Positions 1-8,004 of a DNA stretch of 34,761 nucleotides are shown here, piece after piece (position 1 is the first letter of the stretch; each line of letters begins with the position of its first letter). The stretch is from a virus: positions 1 to 34,761 of IMG/VR virus record IMGVR_UViG_3300045136_000017, one strand, 5' to 3'. Made by a program: the position numbers and the translations under genes. The notes under the pieces are model-generated. The model was given only the letters and a program-made list of their open reading frames with translations, ran no database searches and was not told the origin of the DNA.

Positions 1-77
1 CCCTTACTACGTCTGAAGCGGACTCCATCACCGACTATTCCAACCTTCGCCTGGAATTTGTTGCGTCCGGTGGCTAA
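1..77 (+). CDS. C-terminal end of an upstream virion protein (partial)
   Basis: An open frame enters the window and ends at a TAA at 75-77. The last 24 residues include EADSITDYSNLRLEF followed by VASGG. My recollection is that this kind of ending is common in beta-rich phage appendage or fibre proteins. It is followed after 12 bases by the next gene, with a GGGGGAA-type ribosome binding site between them. Function cannot be stated from this fragment, but position in the rightward structural operon suggests another virion-surface protein. Confidence 0.6.
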   Translation, partial: LTTSEADSITDYSNLRLEFVASGG

Positions 78-89
78 TTAGGGGGAACC

Positions 90-920
90 ATGCTCTGGAT
101 TCCACCTGAACCGACTTTGGTTGAAACAAACGCTGGCGGAGTCGGATCGGTTAACTTTGGTACGAGCGTTACCACCGGCTCAACCTCCTCGACAAAGGGG
201 TCTTGGGCGCAACTCATCGCTTCCACCAGCTTCGATGCCAGCCTCGTCTACGTTGTAGTGCATGGATATCGCTCTGCGAACGCACTCTCCGACCTCTCAG
301 TTGATATCGGGATTGGGGCATCCGGCTCGGAACAGGTCTTGATCGCCGACTTGCTCGCAGGCGGGGCTGCTTTGACGGGTAGCGGTGATACCGGCCCAAG
401 AGAGTGGTTCTTTCCTCTCTACATTCCGGCTGGATCAAGGCTTTCTGCACGGGCTGCCGGTGATCGCACGAGCACCGCTCTGAGGGTTGCCATTTGGCTC
501 TACGGTGGGAATAGCCTTCCCGCTTTTCCGATTGGGACTAAAGTCGTCACCTACGGGATGGGAACCGTTCCAGACGGAACGGCGGTTACCCCCGGCAACG
601 CCGCAGAAGGGTTCTGGACTCAAATCACGGCCTCCACCAGCGAGAATCACTTCGCGCTCATCCCCTCATTCCAGGTCAACAACGACACCACCCAGACAAA
701 TGGCGTCCTGAACATCGACATCGGGATCGGGGGAGCCGGTTCGGAAGTCCAAGTTGGCTCGTGGTTTGCCATCAATAACGTGAACGAGTCGATGGGCTCC
801 ATGTTTCCACCCCTGCCTGCGTTCGTCCACGTTCCCGCCGGTACTCGCCTGGCAATGAGGGCATCCTTCTCGACTACCCCCGACGCTGGCTATACTGGTG
901 TTATTCATGCGATAAGTTAG
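90..920 (+). CDS. putative virion surface protein with an internally duplicated domain
   Basis: This 276-residue protein is Gly/Ser/Thr/Ala rich and predicted mostly beta. Its two halves are related. Residues about 65-140 contain DIGIGASGSEQ and then an IPAGSRLSARAA segment. Residues about 205-275 contain DIGIGGAGSEVQ and then a VPAGTRLAMRAS segment. This indicates tandem duplication of a roughly 130-residue beta domain. A strong Shine-Dalgarno (aggggga) lies just upstream of the ATG at 90. I do not recognise a named family. Its place beside other small structural genes upstream of the terminase suggests a capsid-fibre, decoration or tail-appendage subunit; this is inference. Confidence 0.65.
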   Translation: MLWIPPEPTLVETNAGGVGSVNFGTSVTTGSTSSTKGSWAQLIASTSFDASLVYVVVHGYRSANALSDLSVDIGIGASGSEQVLIADLLAGGAALTGSGDTGPREWFFPLYIPAGSRLSARAAGDRTSTALRVAIWLYGGNSLPAFPIGTKVVTYGMGTVPDGTAVTPGNAAEGFWTQITASTSENHFALIPSFQVNNDTTQTNGVLNIDIGIGGAGSEVQVGSWFAINNVNESMGSMFPPLPAFVHVPAGTRLAMRASFSTTPDAGYTGVIHAIS

Positions 921-930
921 GTGAGTTGAT

Positions 931-1266
931 ATGGCAATCTCAGAAGCATATTCCGGCACTCAGACGGCGACCGTTGGCACCGAGCATACGCTGAATACCA
1001 CCACCCCGGAGACGACCAATGGGGTCTACCAGTTCTACGTAGACGTTGCTAACATGGCGCTCGGGGATGAGTTGGAGATTCGGATCAAGGAGAAAGTCAT
1101 CTCGAGCGGCACGCAGAGGGAGGTCTTCTACGCCAAGCGCTCTCATGCGCAGACGAGGCCGTTTGTCTCTCCGACACTCATCCTACTCCACGGGTGGGAC
1201 TTCACGATCAAGCAGACTGCCGGAACTGGACGCTCTTTTCCTTGGAGCATTAGAAAGGTAGCCTAA
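931..1266 (+). CDS. hypothetical virion protein
   Basis: A 111-residue protein starting 10 bases after the preceding stop. The N-terminal half is Thr-rich (TQTATVGTEHTLN, TTPETTNG), followed by FYVDVANMALGDELEIRIKEKV, and it ends with a short basic segment. The alternating hydrophobic/polar pattern predicts a small beta sandwich. No catalytic motif, signal peptide or membrane segment is seen. I do not recognise a named function. It sits between two other small structural-looking genes in the same direction and is probably co-translated with them, so a minor capsid or appendage role is the simplest inference. Confidence 0.6.
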   Translation: MAISEAYSGTQTATVGTEHTLNTTTPETTNGVYQFYVDVANMALGDELEIRIKEKVISSGTQREVFYAKRSHAQTRPFVSPTLILLHGWDFTIKQTAGTGRSFPWSIRKVA

Positions 1267-1269
1267 GTT

Positions 1270-1965
1270 ATGTCCGCCTTCTGGTGGTATGGCGGAGCAG
1301 CAGAGGCGGATCTACAAAGCGCACCTAGCAGTGCACAAGCAGAGATTAGCTGGGCAGAACTTCAAGTTCCGTCTTTGTCTGCCCAAGCCGAAGTTTCTTG
1401 GGCTGAATTTGAGGTTCCGAATGCAAGGGCTCAGGCTGAGATCTCCTGGGCGGAACTTGAGGTTCCAACCGCCCATGCTCAAGCTGAGGTTTCCTGGGCT
1501 GAAGTTGAAGTTCCTAACGCCAATGCACAGGCTGAAATCTCCTGGGCGGAGTTGGAAGTTCCAGAACTTGCAGGATGGGCTGAAATCTCTTGGGCAGAGT
1601 TGGAGACTCCAAATGCTCGTGCACAAGCTGAAATCTCATGGGCAGAGTTTGAAGCACCCAATGTTAGGGCTCAAGCAGAGATTAGTTGGGCAGAACTGGA
1701 AGTTCCGCTTCTAAGTGCTCAAGCTGAGGTTTCCTGGGCTGAAGTAGAGGTTCCTAATGCTCGTTCTTGGGCAGAACTGTCGTGGGCTGAAATGGAGTTT
1801 CCAAACGCAGCTTCATGGGCGGAGGTGTCTTGGGCAGAGTTTCAGGTTCCCAACGCTAATGCACAAGCAGAGATTGCCCATGCCCAGGTTGAATTTCCGG
1901 ATGTTGGTGGGGGTGGCGGAGGAACCCTCTTGCAAGATAAGCATATTCCCCACCATTCCAAGTAA
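1270..1965 (+). CDS. 16-residue tandem-repeat protein (WAELEVP repeats)
   Basis: A 231-residue protein. After a 21-residue leader (MSAFWWYGG and following), residues 22-213 are twelve uninterrupted repeats of exactly 16 residues with consensus AQAEISWAELEVPNAR. The tail is a glycine run followed by a short basic/His end (LLQDKHIPHHSK). Nearly every unit keeps the core [SA]-W-A-E-x-[EQ]-x-P, and hydrophobic and charged residues alternate as in a beta strand closed by a Pro-Asn turn. Constant unit length without indels suggests a solenoid or fibrous fold. It starts 3 bases after the previous stop in the structural operon. Likely a virion fibre or spacer; function unknown. No enzyme motif is present. 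Confidence 0.75.
   Translation: MSAFWWYGGAAEADLQSAPSSAQAEISWAELQVPSLSAQAEVSWAEFEVPNARAQAEISWAELEVPTAHAQAEVSWAEVEVPNANAQAEISWAELEVPELAGWAEISWAELETPNARAQAEISWAEFEAPNVRAQAEISWAELEVPLLSAQAEVSWAEVEVPNARSWAELSWAEMEFPNAASWAEVSWAEFQVPNANAQAEIAHAQVEFPDVGGGGGGTLLQDKHIPHHSK
1333..1908 (+). repeat. twelve tandem 48-bp coding repeats
   Basis: Twelve in-frame units of 48 bases encode the 16-residue repeats of the 1270-1965 gene. The copies differ at many third codon positions (gcagagattagctggg against gctgagatctcctggg) while keeping the same amino acids. The array is therefore old and under protein-level selection, not a recent slippage expansion. No unit is truncated. Confidence 0.85.
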
Positions 1966-1978
1966 ACAGAGGAGATAA

Positions 1979-2209
1979 ATGGCACTTCCAGCGCAGTTTG
2001 TAAACGCGGTTGCTGTTACCCCACACGACACCAACCTGAACGAGTTTAGCGCCCTATACGTTGGTGGGGCTGGAAACCTAACTGTTGAGACGGTTGGGGG
2101 CCAGACGACAACCTTTGCAGCGGTTCCTGCGGGTACCTTTGTCTATGTAAAGGTTCGTAGGGTCAAGTCAACCGGTACTACGGCTACCAATATCGTGGGC
2201 CTAAGCTAA
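1979..2209 (+). CDS. small spike-base/decoration-like virion protein
   Basis: A 76-residue beta-rich protein. It contains an AVTPHDTNLNEFSALYVGG stretch, then VETVGGQTTTFAAVPAGTFVYVKVRRV and TGTTATNIVGLS at the end. From memory, the combination of A-V-T-P-x-D near the start, ALYVGGAG, VPAGT and TGTTAT-I is a recurring small phage structural protein, seen near spike or gene-transfer-agent-like structural genes. A Shine-Dalgarno (agaggaga) lies just before the ATG. Its TAA overlaps the next ATG (TAATG). The exact role (spike base, head decoration) is not settled here. Confidence 0.65.
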   Translation: MALPAQFVNAVAVTPHDTNLNEFSALYVGGAGNLTVETVGGQTTTFAAVPAGTFVYVKVRRVKSTGTTATNIVGLS

Positions 2210-2475
2210 TGATTGTCTGTGGGTGCATTCGTCCGCCCACAATCAATCTTGTAGCTGAATCCATAAGCAAAGGTATTGGTAGAAAGGTCGTTGAAACGAG
2301 GATCCGAATGTATGGTTCTACTGTTCCAGACCCCATCAAGTGGTGTAGTGACTGTGGGCGCTACTACAATTCCAACTCTCCGCATGAGTGTAATATGCGG
2401 GCAATCAAAGAGAACCGCGAAAGCCTTGAGAGGTTTCTCAAGCACTACAAAGTAATCGAAGATTTAGAGGAGTAA
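2209..2475 (+). CDS. small zinc-finger-like hypothetical protein
   Basis: An 88-residue protein that starts in a TAATG overlap with the gene before it. A zinc-binding pattern is visible: Cys46 and Cys49 (WCSDC), then His59 and Cys61 (PHEC). Two more cysteines lie at the N-terminus (MIVCGC). The C-terminal 25 residues are charged and helical. This C-x2-C / H-x-C arrangement suggests a zinc ribbon or knuckle. I do not recognise a family. It lies among structural genes, just before the terminase-proximal genes, so a virion-assembly accessory role is possible, but nothing in the sequence proves this. Confidence 0.6.
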   Translation: MIVCGCIRPPTINLVAESISKGIGRKVVETRIRMYGSTVPDPIKWCSDCGRYYNSNSPHECNMRAIKENRESLERFLKHYKVIEDLEE

Positions 2476-2476
2476 C

Positions 2477-2818
2477 ATGGCTCTCGGCTCAGTTACAATC
2501 GTCAAGAGGACTATCTTTGGCGATCTCAACGTCACCATTTGTGACGTTCAGCCCACTTCGGGTGCAAACTATACGACCGGCGGGGAGATCTTTGGGCCTG
2601 CTCAGATTAGGGCTACCGGCACCATTCTTGGCGTCCTCTGGATTGGAGGAGGCACCAACAACGCTAACCAGCCCGTGCCTAAGTGGGTTCCGTCCACCGG
2701 TAGGCTGATGCAGTTTCGTCAGGTGGATGCATCCACGGTGGGTCTTGCTGAAGCAGCGGCGAACTCTGACTTTTCTTCCGCTGCGCATTCCCAGCGACTT
2801 CTAGTCATCCATAGGTAA
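2477..2818 (+). CDS. hypothetical structural protein
   Basis: A 113-residue, beta-rich protein starting one base after the preceding stop, with an upstream GAGGAG Shine-Dalgarno inside the end of that gene. It begins MALGSVTIVKRTIFGDLNV and ends in a helical AEAAANSDFSSAAHS segment followed by LLVIHR. The Gly/Thr-rich middle (YTTGGEIFGPAQI) and the short hydrophobic strands resemble small head or tail decoration proteins, but I cannot assign a family. It is the last gene before the terminase. Confidence 0.6.
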   Translation: MALGSVTIVKRTIFGDLNVTICDVQPTSGANYTTGGEIFGPAQIRATGTILGVLWIGGGTNNANQPVPKWVPSTGRLMQFRQVDASTVGLAEAAANSDFSSAAHSQRLLVIHR

Positions 2819-2832
2819 ACCAGGAGGGGTAA

Positions 2833-4335
2833 ATGCCTGACTTTCATCGACAGGACGGCATTACCCTTACTGAAGAAGATGTTGTCGATCTTCTAGCTAG
2901 GTATCCACAAAAGTTCCTCTGGTTTGCTCAGAAGAAGTACCATCCTCACTATTGGCAGTTCCTTTTCCACACCAATACAAACCCGGAGACTGGTAGACTG
3001 TGCCGGTTCAGGCACTTAGTAGCCGGACGGCGTGGTGGGAAGACGATGAGTGCGGCCTGGGAAATTGTGTTCTACGCTCTCCATCCAGAGGTGTTCCATC
3101 AAGACCTTCACGGGGAGCAATCCTCCAGACCCCTCGTTATTTGGGTTGTTACCCAGGACTACCCCATCGGTCTGTGGGCGAAGCTAGCTATTCGGGAAGC
3201 GCTAACAACGTCCGGACTCCAGGAGGGTGTGGATTACAAGGAAAACCGAGGCCATCAGTGGATTGAGTTCTCCAACGGGTCATTCCTACTGTTCAAGACC
3301 GCCGATCAGCCGAACAAGCTGAGAGGTGCTGGGGTGGACATCATGTGGTTTGATGAGGCCGCCGTCATTGTGAACGAGGAAGCCTGGTTGGTTAGCTCAC
3401 CGGCTTTGGCTAATACCTTGGGTATGTTCATCAGTACGACTACCCCGGATGGAAAGAACTGGTTCTACAATGAGTTCTGGTCTGACATAGCCAAAGCTAG
3501 CCCAGCACAAGGACGGGTTGAGTATTGGTCTATTGACAACCCGTACTTTACGAAAGAGGAGTGGGACCGCCTTTCTCGGGAATATCATCCCTTCAAGTTC
3601 AAGCAGGAGTTCATGGCGTCCTTCGACGCTATGGAGGGGCGAGAACTGTCGGGTTCCTGGTTGCACTACTATCCTGCTAGTGAGCTGGATCAGTATAGAG
3701 ATTCATCCGGAAATCTCACCGGGCTGACGATGTATGTTGCTGTTGACCCGGCGATTTCACTTGCGGATACCGCAGACCGGTTCTCAATCGCAGCAATTGG
3801 TGTAACCCCCGATAGGCGGCAGGCTTACTTGGTTGACCAGTGGGCTGGAAGAATCCCCTTCCCTGAGCAGGTTGACAAAATCAACCAGTGGTATCACAAG
3901 TACAGCCCATTCGGGATCGGGATCGAAAAGACAGCATATCAGATGGCTCTAGTCCAACAGATCCAGCGATTGGAGGGTCTGCCCCCAGTTGTGCCGCTAT
4001 GGGCACCCACTAAGAAATCCATGCGGATTCTTGCAATGGCACCATTCTTCCGTACCGGAAGGATCAAGATCAGCAAAGATCATGTTGACTTCATCAACGA
4101 GTGGGTCAACTATGATTCCACGAAGAAGAATCCCCAGGATGACTGTCTGGACTCCGTAGAAATGGCACTACGGCTTGCTGGTGTAGTCCTACCGAGCCAG
4201 CAGCGTCCAGAAGAATCCCCTATTCTCACCGGAGCTGCGACAACAACCGATATGTGGAGTGACATTGCTGCCAAAGCTTCGGCCAGGAGAAAGGAACAGT
4301 ATCAGATGGACGAACATCTTGGAAGTGAGTGGTAA
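2833..4335 (+). CDS. terL: terminase large subunit
   Basis: A 500-residue DNA-packaging motor with ATPase and nuclease domains. The Walker A motif is AGRRGGKT at residues 64-71 and the Walker B is DIMWFDEAA at 169-177 with the catalytic acidic pair. A STTTPDG coupling motif lies at about 201-207. The C-terminal RNase H-like nuclease is marked by VAVDPAI (Asp305), Asp315 and a late acidic DDCLDSVEMAL segment near 437-447. Length is typical for the family. It pulls genomic DNA into the prohead through the portal encoded just downstream and cuts the concatemer. An AGGAGG-type Shine-Dalgarno precedes the ATG. The stop overlaps the next start (TAATG). Confidence 0.95.
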   Translation: MPDFHRQDGITLTEEDVVDLLARYPQKFLWFAQKKYHPHYWQFLFHTNTNPETGRLCRFRHLVAGRRGGKTMSAAWEIVFYALHPEVFHQDLHGEQSSRPLVIWVVTQDYPIGLWAKLAIREALTTSGLQEGVDYKENRGHQWIEFSNGSFLLFKTADQPNKLRGAGVDIMWFDEAAVIVNEEAWLVSSPALANTLGMFISTTTPDGKNWFYNEFWSDIAKASPAQGRVEYWSIDNPYFTKEEWDRLSREYHPFKFKQEFMASFDAMEGRELSGSWLHYYPASELDQYRDSSGNLTGLTMYVAVDPAISLADTADRFSIAAIGVTPDRRQAYLVDQWAGRIPFPEQVDKINQWYHKYSPFGIGIEKTAYQMALVQQIQRLEGLPPVVPLWAPTKKSMRILAMAPFFRTGRIKISKDHVDFINEWVNYDSTKKNPQDDCLDSVEMALRLAGVVLPSQQRPEESPILTGAATTTDMWSDIAAKASARRKEQYQMDEHLGSEW

Positions 4336-4862
4336 TGAAGCTTACCTTTGGAGGCAAACTAGATAGACCCAACGTCTGCTTTCTGTGTGAAACCACCCCC
4401 GAACCGGGGTCTAAGGTTATTGACACCGAACGCTACTTCGATGGGTTTCCCCACAATCTGCGGGGGCGTCGTTACGTTTGCGAAAAGTGCGTCAATTCAA
4501 TGGTCAAGTTCTTTGACCTAGCAGACTTGGCCACCGTCGAAAGGGCGCAGGCTGAAGCACAGTTTGCCCAGGATATGCTACAGGGCCTCAAGAGGCGTGT
4601 ATATGACCTTTTTGAGGACCTAAGGCAGATTGCTGAGAATCCCAATATTCTAGTGGAGGCTGGGGATGTTCCGAAAGAGAGACCTGGAAGCGCAACTGTG
4701 GGTGATGTCCCGCACGTTGAAGCTGACCCAGGATTTGCTGGCGTTGGAGAGGCAGAAGAACTCTCTAGCATTAGCACGGATCGAAGCTCAGCGGGAGGAC
4801 ATTCGGCGGCTGCTCGAACGTATTCAGGAGCTAGCCTCTCAGAGTCCCCCTACGCGCAGTAA
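4335..4862 (+). CDS. zinc-knuckle hypothetical protein downstream of TerL
   Basis: A 175-residue protein starting at the ATG inside the TAATG overlap with TerL; a GTG two codons upstream is also possible. The N-terminal domain has two C-x2-C pairs (Cys15/Cys18 in VCFLCE; Cys49/Cys52 in VCEKC), consistent with zinc binding. A helical segment follows (about 55-105, with AQAEAQFAQDMLQGLKRRV). The last 60 residues are low-complexity Gly/Ala/Ser and coincide with a second reading frame that has its own gene (4666-5019). Function unknown; possibly a packaging or portal accessory from its position. The C-terminal part may be constrained mainly by the other frame. Confidence 0.6.
   Translation: MKLTFGGKLDRPNVCFLCETTPEPGSKVIDTERYFDGFPHNLRGRRYVCEKCVNSMVKFFDLADLATVERAQAEAQFAQDMLQGLKRRVYDLFEDLRQIAENPNILVEAGDVPKERPGSATVGDVPHVEADPGFAGVGEAEELSSISTDRSSAGGHSAAARTYSGASLSESPYAQ
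4655..4668 (+). promoter_or_regulatory. Shine-Dalgarno and start for a nested out-of-frame gene
   Basis: GGAGG at 4655-4659 stands six bases before the ATG at 4666. This near-ideal spacing lies inside the preceding gene but serves a different frame. It supports independent initiation of the 4666-5019 gene rather than a frameshift fusion. A TAG at 4651-4653 closes that frame immediately upstream. Confidence 0.65.
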
Positions 4863-5019
4863 GACCCCCCTCTACATGAGCGAATCCGAGGAGGATATTC
4901 GCTTCATGCGGGATACCGAGCAGATTAGCATCGCGGAAGCAGAGGATATGCTCCGCCAGCTACAGTTTGATAACCAAACTATCCTCGTGGATGATGCAGA
5001 GGATCTAAGTCTATTCTAG
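4666..5019 (+). CDS. coiled-coil hypothetical protein, overlapping the previous gene by 197 bases
   Basis: A 117-residue protein read in the +1 frame relative to the 4335-4862 gene. Residues about 7-55 form a strong amphipathic helix (LALERQKNSLALARIEAQRE and RRLLERIQELASQ), probably a coiled coil. The rest is acidic (ESEEDIRFMRD, VDDAEDLSLF). Its start has an ideal GGAGG site at 4655-4659. It ends 8 bases before the portal gene, whose own AGGAG lies in the gap. The regular heptad-like pattern in the overlap suggests this frame is genuinely coding there. Role unknown; perhaps a portal- or terminase-associated assembly factor. Confidence 0.65.
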   Translation: MFRKRDLEAQLWVMSRTLKLTQDLLALERQKNSLALARIEAQREDIRRLLERIQELASQSPPTRSKTPLYMSESEEDIRFMRDTEQISIAEAEDMLRQLQFDNQTILVDDAEDLSLF

Positions 5020-5027
5020 GAGAATGA

Positions 5028-7490
5028 ATGGCTGATTCAGACAAGGCGGCAGGTCAGACTAAAGATCCGGGTAGTCTGCGCACTGCTTCCGATCTAAATG
5101 ATAAGCTGGACAGCCTGAAGCGTGGGCGTCAATTGCTAGAGGCCCAATGGAAGCTAAATCTAGCCTTCTACAAGGGAAAGCAGTATACCTACTACAACAA
5201 AGCCCTGCGAAGGTTGGAAACCCTTCCTGTTGAAGATGGCGAGAAGCCTCGCTATCGGGTACGAATCGTCAACAACCAGATTGCGCCAGGGGCTCACGCG
5301 CTTCTGGCAAAGCTGACCAAGACGAAGCCTGTTACCCATGCGATCCCTGCTTCCGGTTCAAATGCCGACGTCAAAGCGGCGCAGTTGGCAGACAAGCTCC
5401 TAGAGCATTGGTGGAAAGAGTTCTCTCTCGACGATAAGCTTGCAGAAGCCCTTCTGTGGAGTATTATTACCGGGCAGGGATATTGGAAGATTACCTGGGA
5501 CCCAAATGCGGGTAAGCAGATGCGCTTCCTTCTGGATCCCAATGGGCAGCCGATTACGGATTCCGCCCTACAGGACCTATTCCGGGCAGAGCTAGCTAAT
5601 GCTGGTGTTCAGCCGCAGGAGCAGGTCGTCTATATGGGGGACATCAAGGTTGAAGTTCTCTCACCCTTCAACGTTTACTGTGACGATTCCGCCCAGGTCT
5701 TTGAGGACGCCAAGTATGTCATTTGTATCCACTACATGACTCCGGAGGAGATCAAGAAGAAGTGGGGAGTTGACGTCAAACCTGACTCCCTTCCGTCTGG
5801 ACTTGATCTTGCGCCTACCCTCCCTGGTTCCTCGGTTAATTCTACTGAGCCGAGTGTTAAGGGCGTTAACGTAGGGTACTTCCTACCCCAGCCAACACTT
5901 CCTAACGGGCGGGTTGTCGTTTGGGTCGATGAGCATATTCTGGAAGACCATCCTTGGCCGTATCCGTTCGACAAGCTACCCCTTGTCAAGTTTCCCGGTA
6001 TTCGTGTTCCCGGACAGCTCTACGATATGGGCGACGTGGAGATCGCCATCCCTATTCAGAAGGATCTCAACAAGACGATTTCTCAGATTGTAGAGTACAA
6101 AAACTTGACGCTCAAGCCGCGTGTGTGGGCTCCCACTGGATCGCTTACCGGTGTTCGGCTTACGTCTGAACCTGGTGCGGTTTATGAGTACAACATCATT
6201 GGCGACCACCGCCCGGAGATTGAGCAGCTTCCGGCGATTCCCCCGTACGTCTTTGAGCATCTGAAGAACCTGCGAGACGACATTCGTCAGGCATTTAGCA
6301 TCGTCGATATCACCGAGGGTACGCCTCCCCCGAACGTGGAAGCCGGTATCGCCATCGACCTTCTGCAGGAAATGGCAACCGATCGCCTGGCACCCCGGGT
6401 TATTCTCCTGGAACGTGTTCTGGCTAGAAGTGGGGAGCTAATGCTAAGCTTGGCCCAGGCGTACTACAAAGAGCCGCGCCTTCTGAAGATCTATGGCAGC
6501 GGGGGTAGTGCGAAAGCCAAGCGGTTTACCCAAGCTGATCTTCAGGGAGGCGTCTCTATTCATGTTGAAACCGGTTCTGCCCTTCCGCGTACCCGCGCTG
6601 GTAGGCAGCAGAGGATTCTGGACTATGTGGATAGAGGCGTCCTCAGACCCGACCAGGCTTACAAGTACCTCGATATCGCAGACTTGGAAGGGCTTTCTAC
6701 GCTGTTCCAGGCTGACGAAGACCAGGCTTACAGAGAGCACGATAAGCTTATCGCGGGCGAGCCCATCAATGTTGTGGCTATGATGAATGCTCAGATGCAG
6801 ATTCAGAACGGTGAAGCTGTTGGGCCTGAGGGAGAGCCTGTTACCGATCCTGAAGCAGCTCAGCAGTATATCGAGCAGGAATCGCTTCGCCCGCATCCGT
6901 TTGAAAACCTACAGACACACCTAGACGTACACAGTCTGTTTATGAAGTCTACTGAGTTCGAGAGTTTGCCGATGGAGGTTAAACAGAGGTTCCTCACGCA
7001 CTTCTCGCTGACTCAGGAGGCTCTAGCTCAGCTGCCGAAGCCCATTGAGTTCAAGGCGGTTACCCCGACGCTCCAGATCAAGAGCACCGCTGGTCCTACG
7101 GCGATCTCCAAGATTCTGGATCGGGCGGGTATTGACGTCACTCCTGAGGAAATGCAGGAGCCGCCGCTTGAAACGTGGGTCACCGATAGCCTTGACAAAA
7201 TTGACCAGGATGAGGCGGGTAATGACCCGCTTACACCCCTGGATATGCAGCTCAAGGCTATGGAGATTCAGACTAAGCTGGCCGATGCAGCCATTCGATC
7301 TGGAACTATCGCCCAGCAGAATCAGATGAAGGCTGAGCAGCACTTCCAGCAGTTGGGTAGCCAGGCCGGTATTCAGGTTCACAAAGAGCGTGAAGCCAAA
7401 GCCAAAGCTGACCTTGCTGAGAAGAAACTAAGAGAAAGTTCCTTCAAGCCGAAGCCTACGCCAAGAGGGAAGTCTAATGGCAAGGCGTAA
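5028..7490 (+). CDS. portal protein (head-tail connector)
   Basis: An 820-residue protein, in the size range of large podovirus-type portals. The N-terminal region has RRQLLEAQWKLNLAFYKGKQ-like helices and tyrosines, then VRIVNNQIAPGAHALLAKLTK and the LLWSIITGQGYWKITWDP segment typical of portals. A central VEYKNLTLKPRVWAPTGS region and a PPNVEAGIAIDLLQE segment match the wing and stem region. The C-terminal 130 residues are Gln/Lys-rich helical with a basic end (PKPTPRGKSNGKA), like the barrel of long portals. It forms the ring through which DNA enters and leaves the head. It follows TerL and precedes the scaffold and capsid genes. Its last 14 bases overlap the next gene. Confidence 0.9.
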   Translation: MADSDKAAGQTKDPGSLRTASDLNDKLDSLKRGRQLLEAQWKLNLAFYKGKQYTYYNKALRRLETLPVEDGEKPRYRVRIVNNQIAPGAHALLAKLTKTKPVTHAIPASGSNADVKAAQLADKLLEHWWKEFSLDDKLAEALLWSIITGQGYWKITWDPNAGKQMRFLLDPNGQPITDSALQDLFRAELANAGVQPQEQVVYMGDIKVEVLSPFNVYCDDSAQVFEDAKYVICIHYMTPEEIKKKWGVDVKPDSLPSGLDLAPTLPGSSVNSTEPSVKGVNVGYFLPQPTLPNGRVVVWVDEHILEDHPWPYPFDKLPLVKFPGIRVPGQLYDMGDVEIAIPIQKDLNKTISQIVEYKNLTLKPRVWAPTGSLTGVRLTSEPGAVYEYNIIGDHRPEIEQLPAIPPYVFEHLKNLRDDIRQAFSIVDITEGTPPPNVEAGIAIDLLQEMATDRLAPRVILLERVLARSGELMLSLAQAYYKEPRLLKIYGSGGSAKAKRFTQADLQGGVSIHVETGSALPRTRAGRQQRILDYVDRGVLRPDQAYKYLDIADLEGLSTLFQADEDQAYREHDKLIAGEPINVVAMMNAQMQIQNGEAVGPEGEPVTDPEAAQQYIEQESLRPHPFENLQTHLDVHSLFMKSTEFESLPMEVKQRFLTHFSLTQEALAQLPKPIEFKAVTPTLQIKSTAGPTAISKILDRAGIDVTPEEMQEPPLETWVTDSLDKIDQDEAGNDPLTPLDMQLKAMEIQTKLADAAIRSGTIAQQNQMKAEQHFQQLGSQAGIQVHKEREAKAKADLAEKKLRESSFKPKPTPRGKSNGKA

Positions 7491-7998
7491 GTATACCGAC
7501 CGCGATAAGGCAATTGTCTACGCGGAGCTAATGGTAAATGAAGGGAACATTAAGCGTACAGCTAGGAATACCGGCATTGATGTATCCGCTGTACGCCGTT
7601 GGAAGGCGGAGTGGGAGGCAAACGGAGTTCCCCCTGAGATTACTAAGGAGGTTGAACACGTTGCCTCCGACTTCGTTTCCGATGCTGTCCGAATCAGAGG
7701 AAAACTGCTGCAGAGACTAGAGGCGGTATTGGATGCTGGCGACCGTGCCACCATTCCGCAGCTGGTTACCGGTATCGGTGTTCTTTCGGACAAAATCAGG
7801 GCATACGAAGCCATTACGGAAACCAAGAAGGTGGAACACACCTTTACGCTCCCGCCAGTTGATGAACTTCGGGAACTGTTTTCCGGACTGGTTGGTGGTA
7901 TGCTAAACGCGGCCCGCGAGAGGGCAGCAGAGATCGAAGCCTTCGAGGAACCAATCTCTACGACCTATAGAGAACTCCCGAAGGCAGAGGAGGACTAA
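7477..7998 (+). CDS. terminase small subunit-like HTH protein
   Basis: A 173-residue protein beginning inside the 3' end of the portal gene. A homeodomain-like helix-turn-helix is seen at residues about 8-46 (NIKRTARNTGIDVSAVRRWK). A helical middle follows (VSDAVRIRGKLLQRLEAVLD, then TGIGVLSDKIRAYE), resembling the oligomerisation region of small terminases, where a 'DK-aRAYE' type helix recurs. Small terminases bind the packaging site and regulate the large subunit. The location between portal and scaffold, rather than before TerL, is unusual, so a transcription regulator is the main alternative. Acidic C-terminus. Confidence 0.65.
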   Translation: MARRKYTDRDKAIVYAELMVNEGNIKRTARNTGIDVSAVRRWKAEWEANGVPPEITKEVEHVASDFVSDAVRIRGKLLQRLEAVLDAGDRATIPQLVTGIGVLSDKIRAYEAITETKKVEHTFTLPPVDELRELFSGLVGGMLNAARERAAEIEAFEEPISTTYRELPKAEED

Positions 7999-8004
7999 TC
8001 TTAC

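Noticed and set aside
1333-1908. CRISPR-like or other non-coding repeat array
   Set aside because: The 48-bp units are contiguous, with no unique spacers, and are in frame with conserved amino acids.
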